A DNA stretch of 55,691 bases. It comes from Hyphomicrobiales bacterium. GTDB lineage: Bacteria > Pseudomonadota > Alphaproteobacteria > Rhizobiales > Rhizobiaceae. Shown here one piece after another: positions 17,115 to 25,758 of this stretch (position 1 is its first letter; each line of letters opens with the position of its first letter). The translations under genes were made by a program, and so were the position numbers. The notes under the pieces were generated by a model, which had not been told where the DNA came from, made no database searches, and saw only the letters and a program-made list of their open reading frames with translations. The stretch is taken from positions 1 through 55,691 of the forward strand of contig UCIT01000032.1 in NCBI GenBank assembly GCA_900472625.1, written 5' to 3'.

Positions 17115-18134
17115 ATGATGACTGAGATGATGAAGGCAGTTCTGCTACAAGAGTTTGGTGGCCCCGAAGTCTTGCGCTACGAGAATGCGCCGCGACCTGC
17201 ACCGGCAAACGGTGAGGTCCTTGTTCGCGTTCATGCGGCAAGCCTCAATCCACCCGACCTCTATCTGCGTGACGGGTATCGCGCACTGCCGCCAGAGTGG
17301 CAGCCCGATCCAGTGTTTCCTCTCATCCTTGGCACCGACGTTTCGGGGGTGGTCGAGGCGGTCGGCGAAAACGTTTCGGGATTCAATGTCGGCGACGGGG
17401 TCTATGCGATGGTGCGTTTTCCGGAGGACGTGATGAAAGGCAGCGGCGCCTATGCCGAGTATGTCCGCGTGCCCGTATCGGAACTGGCTATAAAGCCAGC
17501 GGGCATCGATCACATCCAGGCAGCCGGCGCGCCGATGTCTTTGCTCACCGCCTGGCAGTTTCTGGTCAAACTTGGCCATGATGCGCCGAACCCGTTCCAG
17601 TCGTTTCCTCATGCGCCAATCCCGCTCGACGGCAAGACGGTTCTAGTCAACGGCGCGGGCGGTGGCGTGGGGCACTTGGCCGTTCAAGTCGCGAAGTGGA
17701 AAGGCGCGCGTGTGATTGCCGTCGCCTCGGGCAAGCATGAGGCTCTTCTGCGCGATCTGGGCGCGGACCAACTCATCGACTACACCACGACGTCGGTTGA
17801 GGGATCCGTGCAGGATGTGGATCTTGTGATCGACGCCGTCGGCGGCCCGAACACGGTGCGCGTCTTGAAGGTCCTGAAGCGTGGGGGAGCGCTGTATCTC
17901 GTCAATCCTCTGGGCTTTTCGGGTCATGAGGAAGCGGCGAGACGTGGAATCACGGTGTCGTCGACACAGGTTCGTTCGAACGGTGCGCAACTGGCCGAGG
18001 CCGGTCGACTACTCGACAACGGCACCATTCGCGTCGTGATCGATAGCGTCTATCCGTTAGCGGAAGCGTCCGTTGCGCATCAGCGCGCGTCGCGAGGAAG
18101 TATTCAAGGAAAAATCGTGCTTTCAGTCGTTTAA
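17115..18134 (+). CDS. NADPH:quinone reductase-like MDR oxidoreductase (zinc-independent)
   Basis: A ~339-residue medium-chain reductase. It has 'MKAVLLQEFGGPEVLRYENAP' at the start, GTDVSGVVEAVGENVSGF in the catalytic domain, the nucleotide loop NGAGGGVGHLAVQVAKWKG, and LGADQLIDYTT. There is no structural-zinc cysteine cluster, so it probably uses NADPH to reduce quinones or enones. Starts at 17070, 17115 and 17127 are in frame and none has a strong ribosome site; 17115 (MMTEMMKAV) is shown. It is divergent from LysR at 17025 and is followed 73 bases later by an antibiotic-biosynthesis-monooxygenase-type gene, probably in one operon. Confidence 0.85.
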   Translation: MMTEMMKAVLLQEFGGPEVLRYENAPRPAPANGEVLVRVHAASLNPPDLYLRDGYRALPPEWQPDPVFPLILGTDVSGVVEAVGENVSGFNVGDGVYAMVRFPEDVMKGSGAYAEYVRVPVSELAIKPAGIDHIQAAGAPMSLLTAWQFLVKLGHDAPNPFQSFPHAPIPLDGKTVLVNGAGGGVGHLAVQVAKWKGARVIAVASGKHEALLRDLGADQLIDYTTTSVEGSVQDVDLVIDAVGGPNTVRVLKVLKRGGALYLVNPLGFSGHEEAARRGITVSSTQVRSNGAQLAEAGRLLDNGTIRVVIDSVYPLAEASVAHQRASRGSIQGKIVLSVV

Positions 18135-18207
18135 CGACCGCGAGTTCCACCCACTAAGCCCACGTAAGTCGGCCGTCGAGGGGCGGCCGGCAGCAGAAGG
18201 AGGCGTC

Positions 18208-18510
18208 ATGCTCATAATTGCCGGACACATACACGTCGATCCCGCTGACGGGGCGCAGTTTCTCGCCGATCTAAAGGAGCTTGCGATGGCCGCTCGCAAG
18301 CGCCCCGGAAACAGCGCTTATGGTGCTGCCATGGAGGATCCACGAGCCGGGCGGCTGCTCATATCGGAACGATGGACAGATCAGGCAGCGCTCAGCGCTC
18401 ATCTGGATGCCGCTGAGACCGTTGCGTTCGTCAACCGTTGGCAGGGACGGATGCAGGGCGATGTCCGCAAGTTCGACGCTTCGAATGAACGCGGACTGAT
18501 GGACACTTAA
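18208..18510 (+). CDS. ABM-family putative quinol monooxygenase
   Basis: A 100-residue protein of the antibiotic biosynthesis monooxygenase (ABM, dimeric ferredoxin-like) family: 'MLIIAGHIHVDPADGAQFLADLKELAMAARKRPGNSAY', 'DPRAGRLLISERWTDQAALSAHL', 'FVNRWQGRMQGDVRKFD'. Members are cofactor-free oxygenases or quinol-acting enzymes, which fits pairing with the quinone-reductase-like gene just upstream. The ribosome site AGAAGGAGG at 5 bases before ATG 18208 is the strongest nearby. An in-frame start at 18073 lies inside the upstream gene and is rejected. The 3' side is bounded by an IS element ~90 bases away. Confidence 0.85.
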   Translation: MLIIAGHIHVDPADGAQFLADLKELAMAARKRPGNSAYGAAMEDPRAGRLLISERWTDQAALSAHLDAAETVAFVNRWQGRMQGDVRKFDASNERGLMDT

Positions 18511-18597
18511 GCCTTGCTTTTGTTGTCATCGTGGCGAGCGACCAGTCTCATGGTGAGCGCCTTGCTGGGGCGTAGCGTCACTTTCATCACAGGCGGA

Positions 18598-18612
18598 GGC
18601 GTCGCCTTAACC
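18598..18612 (+). repeat. left inverted repeat of IS6-family element
   Basis: The sequence GGCGTCGCCTTAACC here is the exact reverse complement of 19393-19407. The two define an 810-bp element, the usual size for the family. The transposase frame starts 34 bases inside this end. Confidence 0.8.
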
Positions 18613-18645
18613 GGTTGGTGCGGATCGAGGCAATAGTCTATCGGC

Positions 18646-19357
18646 ATGACTGAAGATGCGTCAGCCCGATACAAACGCCACCGCTTTCCAGCCGAGATCA
18701 TCGCGCATGCGGTATGGCTCTATTACCGGTTCCCGCTGAGCCTGCGCGATATCGAAGATCTGCTTGCCGAGCGCGGCATTAGCGTCTCGTTTCAGACCGT
18801 CGCGGAATGGGCGACCAAGCTTGGCCTGAAATTTGCCCACCAACTCAAGCGGCGATCGATCGGCAACTTCGCAGACAAATGGCATCTCGATGAGATGGTC
18901 GTATCGATCAAGGGCAAGAAATACTGGCTGTGGCGCGCCGTCGATGCCAACGGCTACGTTCTCTATGCTCTGCTGCAAAGCCGCAGAAACAAATGAGCCG
19001 CTCTTCGGCTGATGCGCAAGTTGTTGAAGAGCCAAGGTGTTGCGTCACGCGTGATGGTGACAGACAAGCTGCGTTCTTATTCCGCCGCAAAGCGAGAGAT
19101 CATGCCGGGGATCGAGCACCGCGCACAAAGGGCTCAACAACCGCGCAGAGAATGCTCACCTTCCCGTTCGACGACGAGAGCGACGCATGATGCGGTTCAA
19201 ATCGGCAGGTCAATGCCAACGTTTCGTCTCAACCCACGGCCAAATTGCCAACCTTTTCCAACTTCATCGAAAACACCTGAACGCCGCTGATCATCGCCAA
19301 CTCCGCGCCCTCGCCAGCGCCACCTGGCGTGAGATCGCGTTGCCGATCCAAGCATGA
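18646..19357 (+). pseudogene. IS6-family transposase, stop codon plus frameshift
   Basis: The N-terminal part reads 'RYKRHRFPAEIIAHAVWLYYRFPLSLRDIEDLLAERGI' and 'WHLDEMVVSIKGKKYWLWRAVDANGYVLYALLQSRRNK', which includes the first catalytic Asp of the DDE set (HLDEM). An in-frame TGA follows at 18994-18996, but the same frame then continues as AALRLMRKLLKSQGVASRVMVTDKLRSY (second Asp). Near 19125 the match shifts to another frame, HKGLNNRAENAHLPVRRRERR (the Glu of the triad in RAEN) and onward to ...REIALPIQA and a TGA at 19355-19357. All three acidic residues are thus still encoded but not in one frame. Confidence 0.85.
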
Positions 19358-19392
19358 AGTACAACACAAATAAATGATTGCGTCCTACGTCA

Positions 19393-19407
19393 GGTTAAGG
19401 CGACGCC
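19393..19407 (-). repeat. right inverted repeat of IS6-family element
   Basis: Exact reverse complement of 18598-18612 (15 of 15). Confidence 0.8.
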
Positions 19408-19656
19408 ACCCTGCAACTGCTTGTCGGCCAGAAGCGACAAGATATCGACGACCGCCTGAACTCTGTCGTTGGGAGGCACACCTTTCCAGGTACCGTTGCC
19501 CGAGCGCATTGGGTTTCCATGGAACTCTATTTCGCGAGGATTGGTTGAGCTGAAGCGCGCCGTACAGGATCTATCTGGGCTTCCAGCCAATTTCGGGCGG
19601 CGTAAGGTCGGCCATTCCAAGGAGAAAATTGGAGCAAATATAACTGATCTGACCAA
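19408..19656 (-). pseudogene. truncated hypothetical ORF beside the IS element
   Basis: A reverse-strand frame whose last ~40 codons before the IS end look protein-like ('GNGTWKGVPPNDRVQAVVDILSLLADKQLQGG') and whose last few codons, with the stop, lie in the inverted repeat. It may be a gene cut by the IS. I do not recognise it and the start is uncertain. The rest of 19657-19833 holds nothing I can support. Confidence 0.25.
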
Positions 19657-19833
19657 CGGGTCGGCGGTTCGGATCCGTTCAAGGCGATAGTGTCGCCAGT
19701 TGCGTTAAATGGGAGATCCCTCCATTTTTCCGCCGATAGTTCATCATCGTCAGTGCCGTACATTTCAGTAATCTTTCGATTACAGTCGGTCGGCGATCGC
19801 GCAGATAGAAAGCCAGTGAGCGCGAAAACACTA

Positions 19834-20772
19834 TCAGGACAATGGAGCGTAAGGCGGCGTGACGCCGCTCATTTTTGAGTGGTACTTGCGAGGCGAGCAA
19901 CCCATGACGCGCTTGAAGGCAGTGCTGAAGGCGCTGTCGGAGTCATATCCAGCCGCCATGGCGGCCGAGGCGACGGTCGTATGCGGCTGCCGCAGAGCCT
20001 CGGCGGCCAGCATCATGCGCCAGCGCGTGAGATAGTCCATAGGGCTGGCGCCGACGCGTGCCTTGAAGCGAAGCGCGAAGACCGTGCGCGACATCCCCGC
20101 GATCCTGGCCATTGCCGCCACGCTCCATCGGCGAGCCGGCGCTGCATGCAGGGCTGCAATGACCGAAGCGACGGGAGGATCAGCCAGTGCCGACAACCAT
20201 CCCACACGCGCGCCGTCCCGCACCGTCAGATGCTGGCGCAGCGCCTGGATCAGGATCAGGTGGGAAAGGTACTCGACGAGAAGGTCGCTGCCGGCTCTGG
20301 GCGTGCGCAACTCGGCCATCATCCGGTCGAGCGCCCAGCGCATCGCCGTCTGATCGGTTTCGTCGTCGATATGGACGACGGGCGGAAGCAGGCCCAGTAG
20401 CAGAGCGGAATCAGGACCGTCGAAGTCAAAATGCGCGGCACAGATGAAGCAATCCCCGCCCGTTCCATAGGTGACCACCTCGCCATTGCTTCGGCCTGCG
20501 AAGAAAACGTCAGCCGCCACGGGCGCAAGATCGGGGTCGCTGCCGATGCGAAACGGACGACCGCTCGGCAGCAGAACGCAGTGGCCGGCTTTAAGGCGGA
20601 GCGGGAAGCCCCCGTCCTCCAGCGTCAACCAGCAGGCACCTTCCAACACCGCGTAGCAATACAGGCCCGAATGCGGCGGGAACGAAATGGCGATGTCGCC
20701 GGCAGCATCCGTCGCGCCGGTCTTCAGCCGTCGCGGTTTCAGCATGGTCAGAATGTCGGACAGCGGATCCAT
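19834..20772 (-). CDS. AraC-family regulator with cupin_6-type sensor domain
   Basis: A 312-residue regulator. Residues ~1-190 are the AraC-binding-like cupin ('SDILTMLKPRRLKTGATDAAGDIAISFPPHSGLYCYAVLEGACWLTLEDG...LKAGHCVLLPSGRPFRIG'). Two helix-turn-helix units occupy the C-terminal ~100 residues ('WSVAAMARIAGMSRTVFALRFKARVGASPMDYLTRWRM', 'VASAAMAAGYDSDSAFSTAFKRVMGCSPRKY'). This subgroup commonly regulates a neighbouring reductase. It is divergent from the DUF2306/epimerase operon starting at 20922. Confidence 0.88.
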   Translation of the reverse strand: MDPLSDILTMLKPRRLKTGATDAAGDIAISFPPHSGLYCYAVLEGACWLTLEDGGFPLRLKAGHCVLLPSGRPFRIGSDPDLAPVAADVFFAGRSNGEVVTYGTGGDCFICAAHFDFDGPDSALLLGLLPPVVHIDDETDQTAMRWALDRMMAELRTPRAGSDLLVEYLSHLILIQALRQHLTVRDGARVGWLSALADPPVASVIAALHAAPARRWSVAAMARIAGMSRTVFALRFKARVGASPMDYLTRWRMMLAAEALRQPHTTVASAAMAAGYDSDSAFSTAFKRVMGCSPRKYHSKMSGVTPPYAPLS

Positions 20773-20921
20773 TTCGGAACGATCTCGAAGATTTTAAGGT
20801 GAAACAAGCATAGATGGTTCGAAGCGACCGGACTAGTGTGCGAGCACTGGATCGTCAAAGGATATCACATGCCAGCTTCCCCGCATCTTCGGCAGACGCG
20901 ACATTGCGCATCGGCAACGCC

Positions 20922-21575
20922 ATGACGGCGGTGCCTAACGAGCGGTCCCGTGGGGTCCAGCTTGTCTGGGCGGCCTCGGCAACGATCTCCACCGCGTTGG
21001 CTTTCGTTTCCTATCGCTATCTGGCGGGACAGGGACCCGTGCCTGCGAATGTCGCGGCCAATCGACACTTCGATCCCTGGATCGCCGTCCATGCGGCGGG
21101 CGCAGCGACGGCCCTGCTTCTCGGACCCTGGCAGTTTCTGCGGGGTCTGAGGGCTCGCTGGCCGTCGGTCCACCGGTGGATCGGTCGCCTGTATGCGGCT
21201 GGCTGCGCGAGCGGCGGGCTTGCAGCGCTCGTGCTGGCGACGGGTCTGACCACCGGTCCCGTGGCCGGTGCGGGTTTCGCTACCCTCGGCCTGGCCTGGC
21301 TTGCGACCACAGGTCTGGCGATACGCGAAGCCCTTGCCCGGCGCATCGCATCGCACCGACGCTGGATGATCCGGTCCTTCGCGCTCACTCTTTCCGCAGT
21401 GACGCTGCGCCTCTACCTGCCGCTCTCAGGCGTCCTCATCATCGACTTTTCGACAGCCTATCCCGCCATCGCCTGGGCTTGCTGGCTGCCGAACCTCGTG
21501 TTCGCCGAGGTCTATCTCAGACGTTGGGCGACAGGGGTCGACGCCGCTCGGCCCGTGACAATCCCTCAGGAGTGA
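20922..21575 (+). CDS. DUF2306 family membrane protein
   Basis: A 217-residue inner-membrane protein with about six hydrophobic segments, matching DUF2306: 'AFVSYRYLAGQGPVPANVAANRHFDPWIAVHAAGAATALLLGPWQF' followed by the diagnostic VHRWIGRLYAAG, then 'RRIASHRRWMIRSFALTLSAVTLRLYLP'. The paired histidines are conserved in the family and could bind haem or another cofactor, but that is not shown here. The frame opens at 20814; MTAVPNERSRG at 20922 is preferred by family length. The stop lies 4 bases before the next start, so it is co-transcribed with the epimerase-like gene. Confidence 0.8.
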   Translation: MTAVPNERSRGVQLVWAASATISTALAFVSYRYLAGQGPVPANVAANRHFDPWIAVHAAGAATALLLGPWQFLRGLRARWPSVHRWIGRLYAAGCASGGLAALVLATGLTTGPVAGAGFATLGLAWLATTGLAIREALARRIASHRRWMIRSFALTLSAVTLRLYLPLSGVLIIDFSTAYPAIAWACWLPNLVFAEVYLRRWATGVDAARPVTIPQE

Positions 21576-21579
21576 TCGA

Positions 21580-22563
21580 ATGCGTATTTTTATGACCGGA
21601 GCGACCGGTTTCGTCGGGCCGGCGCTGATCGAGCATTTGTCGGCAAAGGGCCACGAGATCACCGGGCTTGCCCGGTCAGAGGCGGCGGAGCGAAAAGTGC
21701 GGTCTCTGGGCGCACGTCCGCTTGTCGGTAGCATCGTCGATCTCAACACGCTTCGCAGGGGCGCTGCCGAGGCCGATGCGGTCGTCCATCTCGCCTACAG
21801 CTTTTCGCCGGCCGACCTGCCGCGCCGGCGCCTGTTCGGCGCTCTGCTTGGTGGATGGCCCGGCGACATCGTCGCGAGAATGATGCAGGCGATCACCGCC
21901 ACGAACAACGCAGCCATCGATGCTTTGGCCGGCGCGTTGGCGGGGTCTGGACGCCCGATGGTGACGGCGTTCGCCACAATGGGCGTGGCCGGCCCCCCCG
22001 GCGTACGCGCCGGACGCTTTGCGGTCGAAACCGACGCGCCCGATTCCCGCTCGCCCGGTCACGTTCGCGCAATCAGCGAGGTGCTGGTGGAGCACTGGGC
22101 ACAGCGGGGTGTTCGCGCGTCGATCGTGCGGCTCGCGCCATCGGTGCACGGCCGGGGCGATGGCGGCTTGGTTCCGCAGCTTGCAACGGCCGCTCGAAAG
22201 CATGGTGAGGTTCTCTATATCGCAGACGGCTCCAATCGATGGAGCGGCGTGCATATCGGCGATGCCGTCACGCTGCTGGCGTTGGCGCTGGAAAAGGGCC
22301 GGGCCGGGGGTGTCTATCACGGCGCCGCAGAAGAGGGGATCGCGTACAAGCAGATTGCCGAGATCATGGCCGAAGGTCTCGGACTTCCCGCCCGGTCCGC
22401 AACCTCGCATCAAGCCAAGCGCCAGTTCGGCTTCCTGGCGCCCTTCGTGGCCGTCGACAATCCCGTCGATAGCTGGCGAACGCGGCAGGAGCTCGGATGG
22501 CAACCGGTCGGGCCGGCATTGACGGATGATCTCAGAGGACCGGATTATTTCGGCTTGGGCTAA
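21580..22563 (+). CDS. NAD-dependent epimerase/dehydratase family protein (extended SDR)
   Basis: A 327-residue atypical extended SDR. It opens MRIFMTGATGFVGPALIEHL with the GATGFVG nucleotide motif at residues 7-13, then 'VGSIVDLNTLRRGAAEADAVVHLAYSFSP' and 'VRLAPSVHGRGDGGLVPQL...IADGSNRWSGVHIGDAV'. The normal catalytic YxxxK is not seen, which is common in this NAD(P)-binding subfamily. The ribosome site CAGGAG lies 9 bases upstream, inside the preceding gene's end. It is in an operon with the DUF2306 gene, opposite AraC. Its substrate is unknown. Confidence 0.85.
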   Translation: MRIFMTGATGFVGPALIEHLSAKGHEITGLARSEAAERKVRSLGARPLVGSIVDLNTLRRGAAEADAVVHLAYSFSPADLPRRRLFGALLGGWPGDIVARMMQAITATNNAAIDALAGALAGSGRPMVTAFATMGVAGPPGVRAGRFAVETDAPDSRSPGHVRAISEVLVEHWAQRGVRASIVRLAPSVHGRGDGGLVPQLATAARKHGEVLYIADGSNRWSGVHIGDAVTLLALALEKGRAGGVYHGAAEEGIAYKQIAEIMAEGLGLPARSATSHQAKRQFGFLAPFVAVDNPVDSWRTRQELGWQPVGPALTDDLRGPDYFGLG

Positions 22564-22626
22564 GCTGAGCGCGCGAGGGAACGAGCCGGACGAAAACCGC
22601 CCGGCTTGTCGGTGTCATCGGGAGGA

Positions 22627-23547
22627 TCAGAAGCGCACGATGATCTTGCCCCGCGCTCTGCCAGATGCCTGGCGTTCGAATGCCTCTGCGAAGGCTGTAA
22701 CAGGCAAGACGCTGTCGATCAGGGTCGAATGTCCTTTGTCGCGGTAGGCCTTGACCAGATCCGAAAGCCGTTTGGCGTTCGATGTGTGGAACACGAACCC
22801 AGCTTCGACCTTGTGGGCTGCTGCCAGCGCCTGATCCGGCGGCGACACGGTCGAAACCAGCTTTCCGCCGCTGCGCAGCACCTCGAAGGAACCCTGTTGT
22901 GTCTCCCCGCCGATCGTGTCCAGCACGACATCGACGTCGGAAACTATCTGGGTGACATCGTCGGATCGATAGTCGATGACCTGAAGGGCACCCAGTTTAC
23001 GGGCGATCTCCAAGCCGTCTCCCGACGCGGTGGCAATGACGCGGGCGCCGAGCCCTCTGGCCAACTGGATGGCGAAGCTGCCGACGCCCCCACTGCCGGC
23101 ATGCACAAGCACGGTCTGGCCGGTCTTGAGATCCGCCATCTCGACAAGCGCCTGCCAAGCGGTTCCTGCAGCGGTCGGCAATCCGGCTGCGCTGCTGAAG
23201 TCTAGAACGTCCGGAATAAGGACCAGCTGATCTTCCGGAACGATCGCATAGTCCGCAAACGCGCCGCCCAAGGTTGGATCGAGCCGCGCGATGACCCGAT
23301 CGCCTGCTCTGAAGCGAGAGGTCAGCGAACCTGTCTTCTCGATCGTGCCCGCGAGATCCGTACCCAGGGGCGACGGGAAGGTGAGCGGGAAGTAGGCGTG
23401 GACCTGACCGCGCTGCAGTTTGACGTCGAGCGGGTTGAGGGCCGCGGCTGCGGTGCGGACGAGCACCTCGCCATCGCCCGGTACCGGGATCGCGACCTCC
23501 GTGAGAACCGGTGTTTGCCCATAGGCGGAGAGAATGATCTGTCGCAT
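22627..23547 (-). CDS. NADP-dependent quinone oxidoreductase-like MDR enzyme
   Basis: A 306-residue zinc-free medium-chain reductase: 'MRQIILSAYGQTPVLTEVAIPVPGDGEVLVRTAAAALNPLDVK', LGTDLAGTIEKTG, nucleotide loop HAGSGGVGSFAIQLARGLG, 'LGALQVIDYRSDD', and a closing GRARGKIIVRF. The start at 23547 has GAGGAT 6 bases upstream; 16 extra codons to 23595 overlap the neighbour and are rejected. It forms a two-gene operon with the SnoaL-like gene just upstream, whose stop lies 9 bases before this start, and is presumably controlled by LysR at 24088. Confidence 0.87.
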   Translation of the reverse strand: MRQIILSAYGQTPVLTEVAIPVPGDGEVLVRTAAAALNPLDVKLQRGQVHAYFPLTFPSPLGTDLAGTIEKTGSLTSRFRAGDRVIARLDPTLGGAFADYAIVPEDQLVLIPDVLDFSSAAGLPTAAGTAWQALVEMADLKTGQTVLVHAGSGGVGSFAIQLARGLGARVIATASGDGLEIARKLGALQVIDYRSDDVTQIVSDVDVVLDTIGGETQQGSFEVLRSGGKLVSTVSPPDQALAAAHKVEAGFVFHTSNAKRLSDLVKAYRDKGHSTLIDSVLPVTAFAEAFERQASGRARGKIIVRF

Positions 23548-23555
23548 TGTAATCC

Positions 23556-23999
23556 TCAATTCTCGACCGGCCAGGCGCCCATCTGGGCGAACCAACCCAT
23601 CCAGTCTTCCATGTGCCAGGTGTGGGTGATCCGGCCGTGGTCGAAAGCGTGGAACTCGTGGATCGGAACCGAGAATGTGCGGCCGGTCGGAGCGACCCCG
23701 AACCAGTCTGCGACGTGACGGCCCGTTATCACGGCGCGCACCGCAGCCTTCTCCGGCCCGCCGATCACATCGAGGATCTCGATCTTGATGTCAGCAAAGG
23801 CCTGCGAGAAGGCCGCAATCATAGGCTTGAAGCCCTCCCGGCCTTCGCCTTGGCCTGGAGCCAGCGGAATGTCACGCCAGTCCGGTACGACGCTGTCGTC
23901 GAGAAGGTCAGGGTTTCCCTCGAACGCCTTGTAGAAGGTGCGAAGGATCTGGAGATCGGCGGCTCCGATACCGCTGACGGAGAGGTGTTTGTCGCTCAT
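23556..23999 (-). CDS. SnoaL-like ester cyclase family protein
   Basis: A 147-residue SnoaL-fold protein: 'ILRTFYKAFEGNPDLLDDSVVPDWRDIPLAPGQGEGREGFKPMIAAFSQAFADIKIEILDVI', 'WFGVAPTGRTFSVPIHEFHAFDHGRITHTWHMEDWMGWFAQMG'. The HxxEDW pattern is typical of the ester-cyclase branch. AAGGGAA precedes ATG 23999; the open frame to 24038 is rejected on spacing. It is the first gene of an operon with the quinone-reductase-like gene and divergent from LysR at 24088 (88 bases). Confidence 0.85.
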   Translation of the reverse strand: MSDKHLSVSGIGAADLQILRTFYKAFEGNPDLLDDSVVPDWRDIPLAPGQGEGREGFKPMIAAFSQAFADIKIEILDVIGGPEKAAVRAVITGRHVADWFGVAPTGRTFSVPIHEFHAFDHGRITHTWHMEDWMGWFAQMGAWPVEN

Positions 24000-24087
24000 G
24001 GCAATTCCCTTGGTTGGCGATAAGGGAAAGTACGTCATTCCCGTTCATGCTTGAAATTGATAAAGAATATGGCCTAACATCCACGGT

Positions 24088-25002
24088 ATGGATTTACATG
24101 GAATCGACCTAAACCTTCTCGTCGCGTTTGACGCACTCATGGCCGAGCGGAGCGTCACGCGCGCCGGTGTACGGATCGGGCGTACACAGCCGGCCATGAG
24201 TGCGGCCCTGTCCCGTTTGCGTGCGCTTCTGCAGGACGAGCTTTTCATCCGCGGCCCGGAAGGATTACAACCGACGCCGCGCGCGCTCGATCTTGCCGAA
24301 CCTCTCGGTCATGCGCTTGGTGAGATCCAGAGAACGTTGGAGTTCACGCGGATCTTCGACCCGTCGACGTCGACGGTGACCTTGTCGATCGGCCTTTCCG
24401 AGCACGCGGCATTCGTCGTCCTGCCAAGTCTGCTTGCGGTCTTACGCGCGCAGGCCCCGGGAATGGTTTTGCGGATCCGCAACTTTGACCACCGCGACGC
24501 CGTCATCAGCCTTTTGGATTCCGGGGAAGCCGACCTGACCGTCGGCGTCCCGCACACCGCGACCGGTCGCATTCTGACCCGACGTCTGTTCGAGGAGGGT
24601 TTTGTCTGCGTCGTTCGCAAAGGTCATCCGCAAGGCGAGGCAGAGTTGACGCTCGAGACGTTTCTTCAGATGTCGCATCTGCTGGTTTCGCCTGAAAACG
24701 AGCGTTTCGGGATGGTCGATGCCGCGCTCGGGAAGCTCGGACTACGCCGCCGCCTTGCGCTGACCCTGCCGCAAATGTACGCAGCGCCGCCGCTCGTCGC
24801 GTCGTCCGACCTGATAGCAACGCTGATGAGGGGCGTGGTCGACGCCTCCGGATATCGCGAACAGCTCCACGTGCTGAAACCGCCCCTGGACCTTGGCACG
24901 GCGACGTTCGACATGGCATGGCACAGGCGCAACGACGTTCACCCCGCGCAGCGCTGGCTGCGTGAGGTGATCGGATTACTCTTTGAAAAAGCCCCGACGT
25001 AA
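24088..25002 (+). CDS. LysR-family transcriptional regulator (NodD/NahR-type branch)
   Basis: A 304-residue LTTR of the NodD/LinR/NahR-like branch, shown by the opening MDLHGIDLNLLVAFDALMAERSVTRAGVRIGRTQPAMSAALSRLR and 'LFIRGPEGLQPTPRALDLAEPL'. The branch typically senses aromatic ligands. The effector part includes 'GLSEHAAFVVLPSLLAVLR', 'GEADLTVGVPHTATGRI', 'RRLFEEGFVCVVRKGHP' and 'TFDMAWHRRNDVHPAQRWLREVI'. It differs from the other LysR genes in the window, which belong to the AaeR/DsdC-like reductase-linked group. It faces the SnoaL/MDR operon and is its likely regulator. Confidence 0.87.
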   Translation: MDLHGIDLNLLVAFDALMAERSVTRAGVRIGRTQPAMSAALSRLRALLQDELFIRGPEGLQPTPRALDLAEPLGHALGEIQRTLEFTRIFDPSTSTVTLSIGLSEHAAFVVLPSLLAVLRAQAPGMVLRIRNFDHRDAVISLLDSGEADLTVGVPHTATGRILTRRLFEEGFVCVVRKGHPQGEAELTLETFLQMSHLLVSPENERFGMVDAALGKLGLRRRLALTLPQMYAAPPLVASSDLIATLMRGVVDASGYREQLHVLKPPLDLGTATFDMAWHRRNDVHPAQRWLREVIGLLFEKAPT

Positions 25003-25058
25003 ATCGGCCACTGCCGAACCGGAGCAACGGCTCTCGCGGGTGCGCTCGACACCTGGTA

Positions 25059-25546
25059 TCACTCCGCGCCGCGGAGCTGCGGGGCCGTGCGAGACCAGTC
25101 CTCGACGTGATAGGTTCGGGACACCTTGCAATCTTCGACGTCGTGGACGTCGATGGTCATGATCTGAAACGCGTGATCGGATCCAGCGACACCCAGAAAG
25201 GCACCGGTTGGGGTTAGCTTCGCCGCGAACAACGATCCTGTTTCCCATCGTCACGACATCCCGGATCTCGAACCTGAAGTCCGGAACTTTGGCGATCCGC
25301 GCGCTCCATCTTGAAACTGTCGCTTTGCGGTCATCGCAGACATCGCTGCTATCGCAATTCTGCCAGTCCTCTCGCGTGCCACTTTCCAGATCACTGCGCA
25401 CATCGGCTAAAGACGCTGCGGTGAGCGCTTTGTAGATGGGGCGCACGATGTTGATCGCTCGCTCGACGGATAGGGTGTCCTGTCTCGCAGGAGATGGCGT
25501 GGCCAGCGCGATGACCAGGCTGGAGGTTAGCCGACGTCGGGCACGC
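25059..25546 (-). pseudogene. SnoaL-like protein with signal-type N-terminus, frameshifted
   Basis: One frame encodes a hydrophobic leader ('TSSLVIALATPSPARQD'), then 'LSVERAINIVRPIYKALTAASLADVRSDLE...RWSARIAKVPDFRFEIRDVVTMGNRIVVRGEA'. Near 25213 the match moves to another frame (TGAFLGVAGSDHAFQIMTIDVHDVEDCKVSRTYHVEDWSRTAPQLRGAE, then TGA at 25061-25059). The joined product would be a ~150-residue exported SnoaL/ester-cyclase-like protein with the family's HVEDW. The upstream start is unclear: a TTG near 25573 is in a different frame, so a second shift may be present. Confidence 0.7.
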
Positions 25547-25758
25547 TGCGGTGTTCTTGATGACCAACCCTTACGTTACAGGCACTGTGCTTAAGGTGTC
25601 CGGCGGCGAGCAGCTCGTCGATTGGCAGTTCTGAGCCGTTCCTTGCCGTTTTCACAGATCAAAACTGACGCGGTTAACAGGGCGCACATACTCGTACGCC
25701 TTGTCACCCCATCACGATCACCGATATGTGGATTGAAACGCGATACCCGTTTTGCCGC
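25547..25758. other. intergenic, nothing recognised
   Basis: With the uncertain 5' end of the SnoaL pseudogene this forms a gap of about 300 bases. I see no ORF with family features, no RNA gene and no strong hairpin. Confidence 0.4.

Larger units (their letters stand above)
18598..19407 (+). mobile_element. IS6-family insertion sequence, inactive (810 bp)
   Basis: Bounded by perfect 15-bp inverted repeats at both ends, with one broken DDE transposase gene between. The 8 bases flanking the left end (CAGGCGGA) and right end (ACCCTGCA) do not match, so no target duplication remains; this suggests a later deletion or recombination at the element. To its right lies a truncated reverse-strand frame (19408-19656), perhaps cut by the insertion. 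Confidence 0.8.

Noticed and set aside
21676..22503. 275-codon minus-strand open frame
   Set aside because: Shadow of the epimerase-like gene, which has GATGFVG and a good ribosome site.
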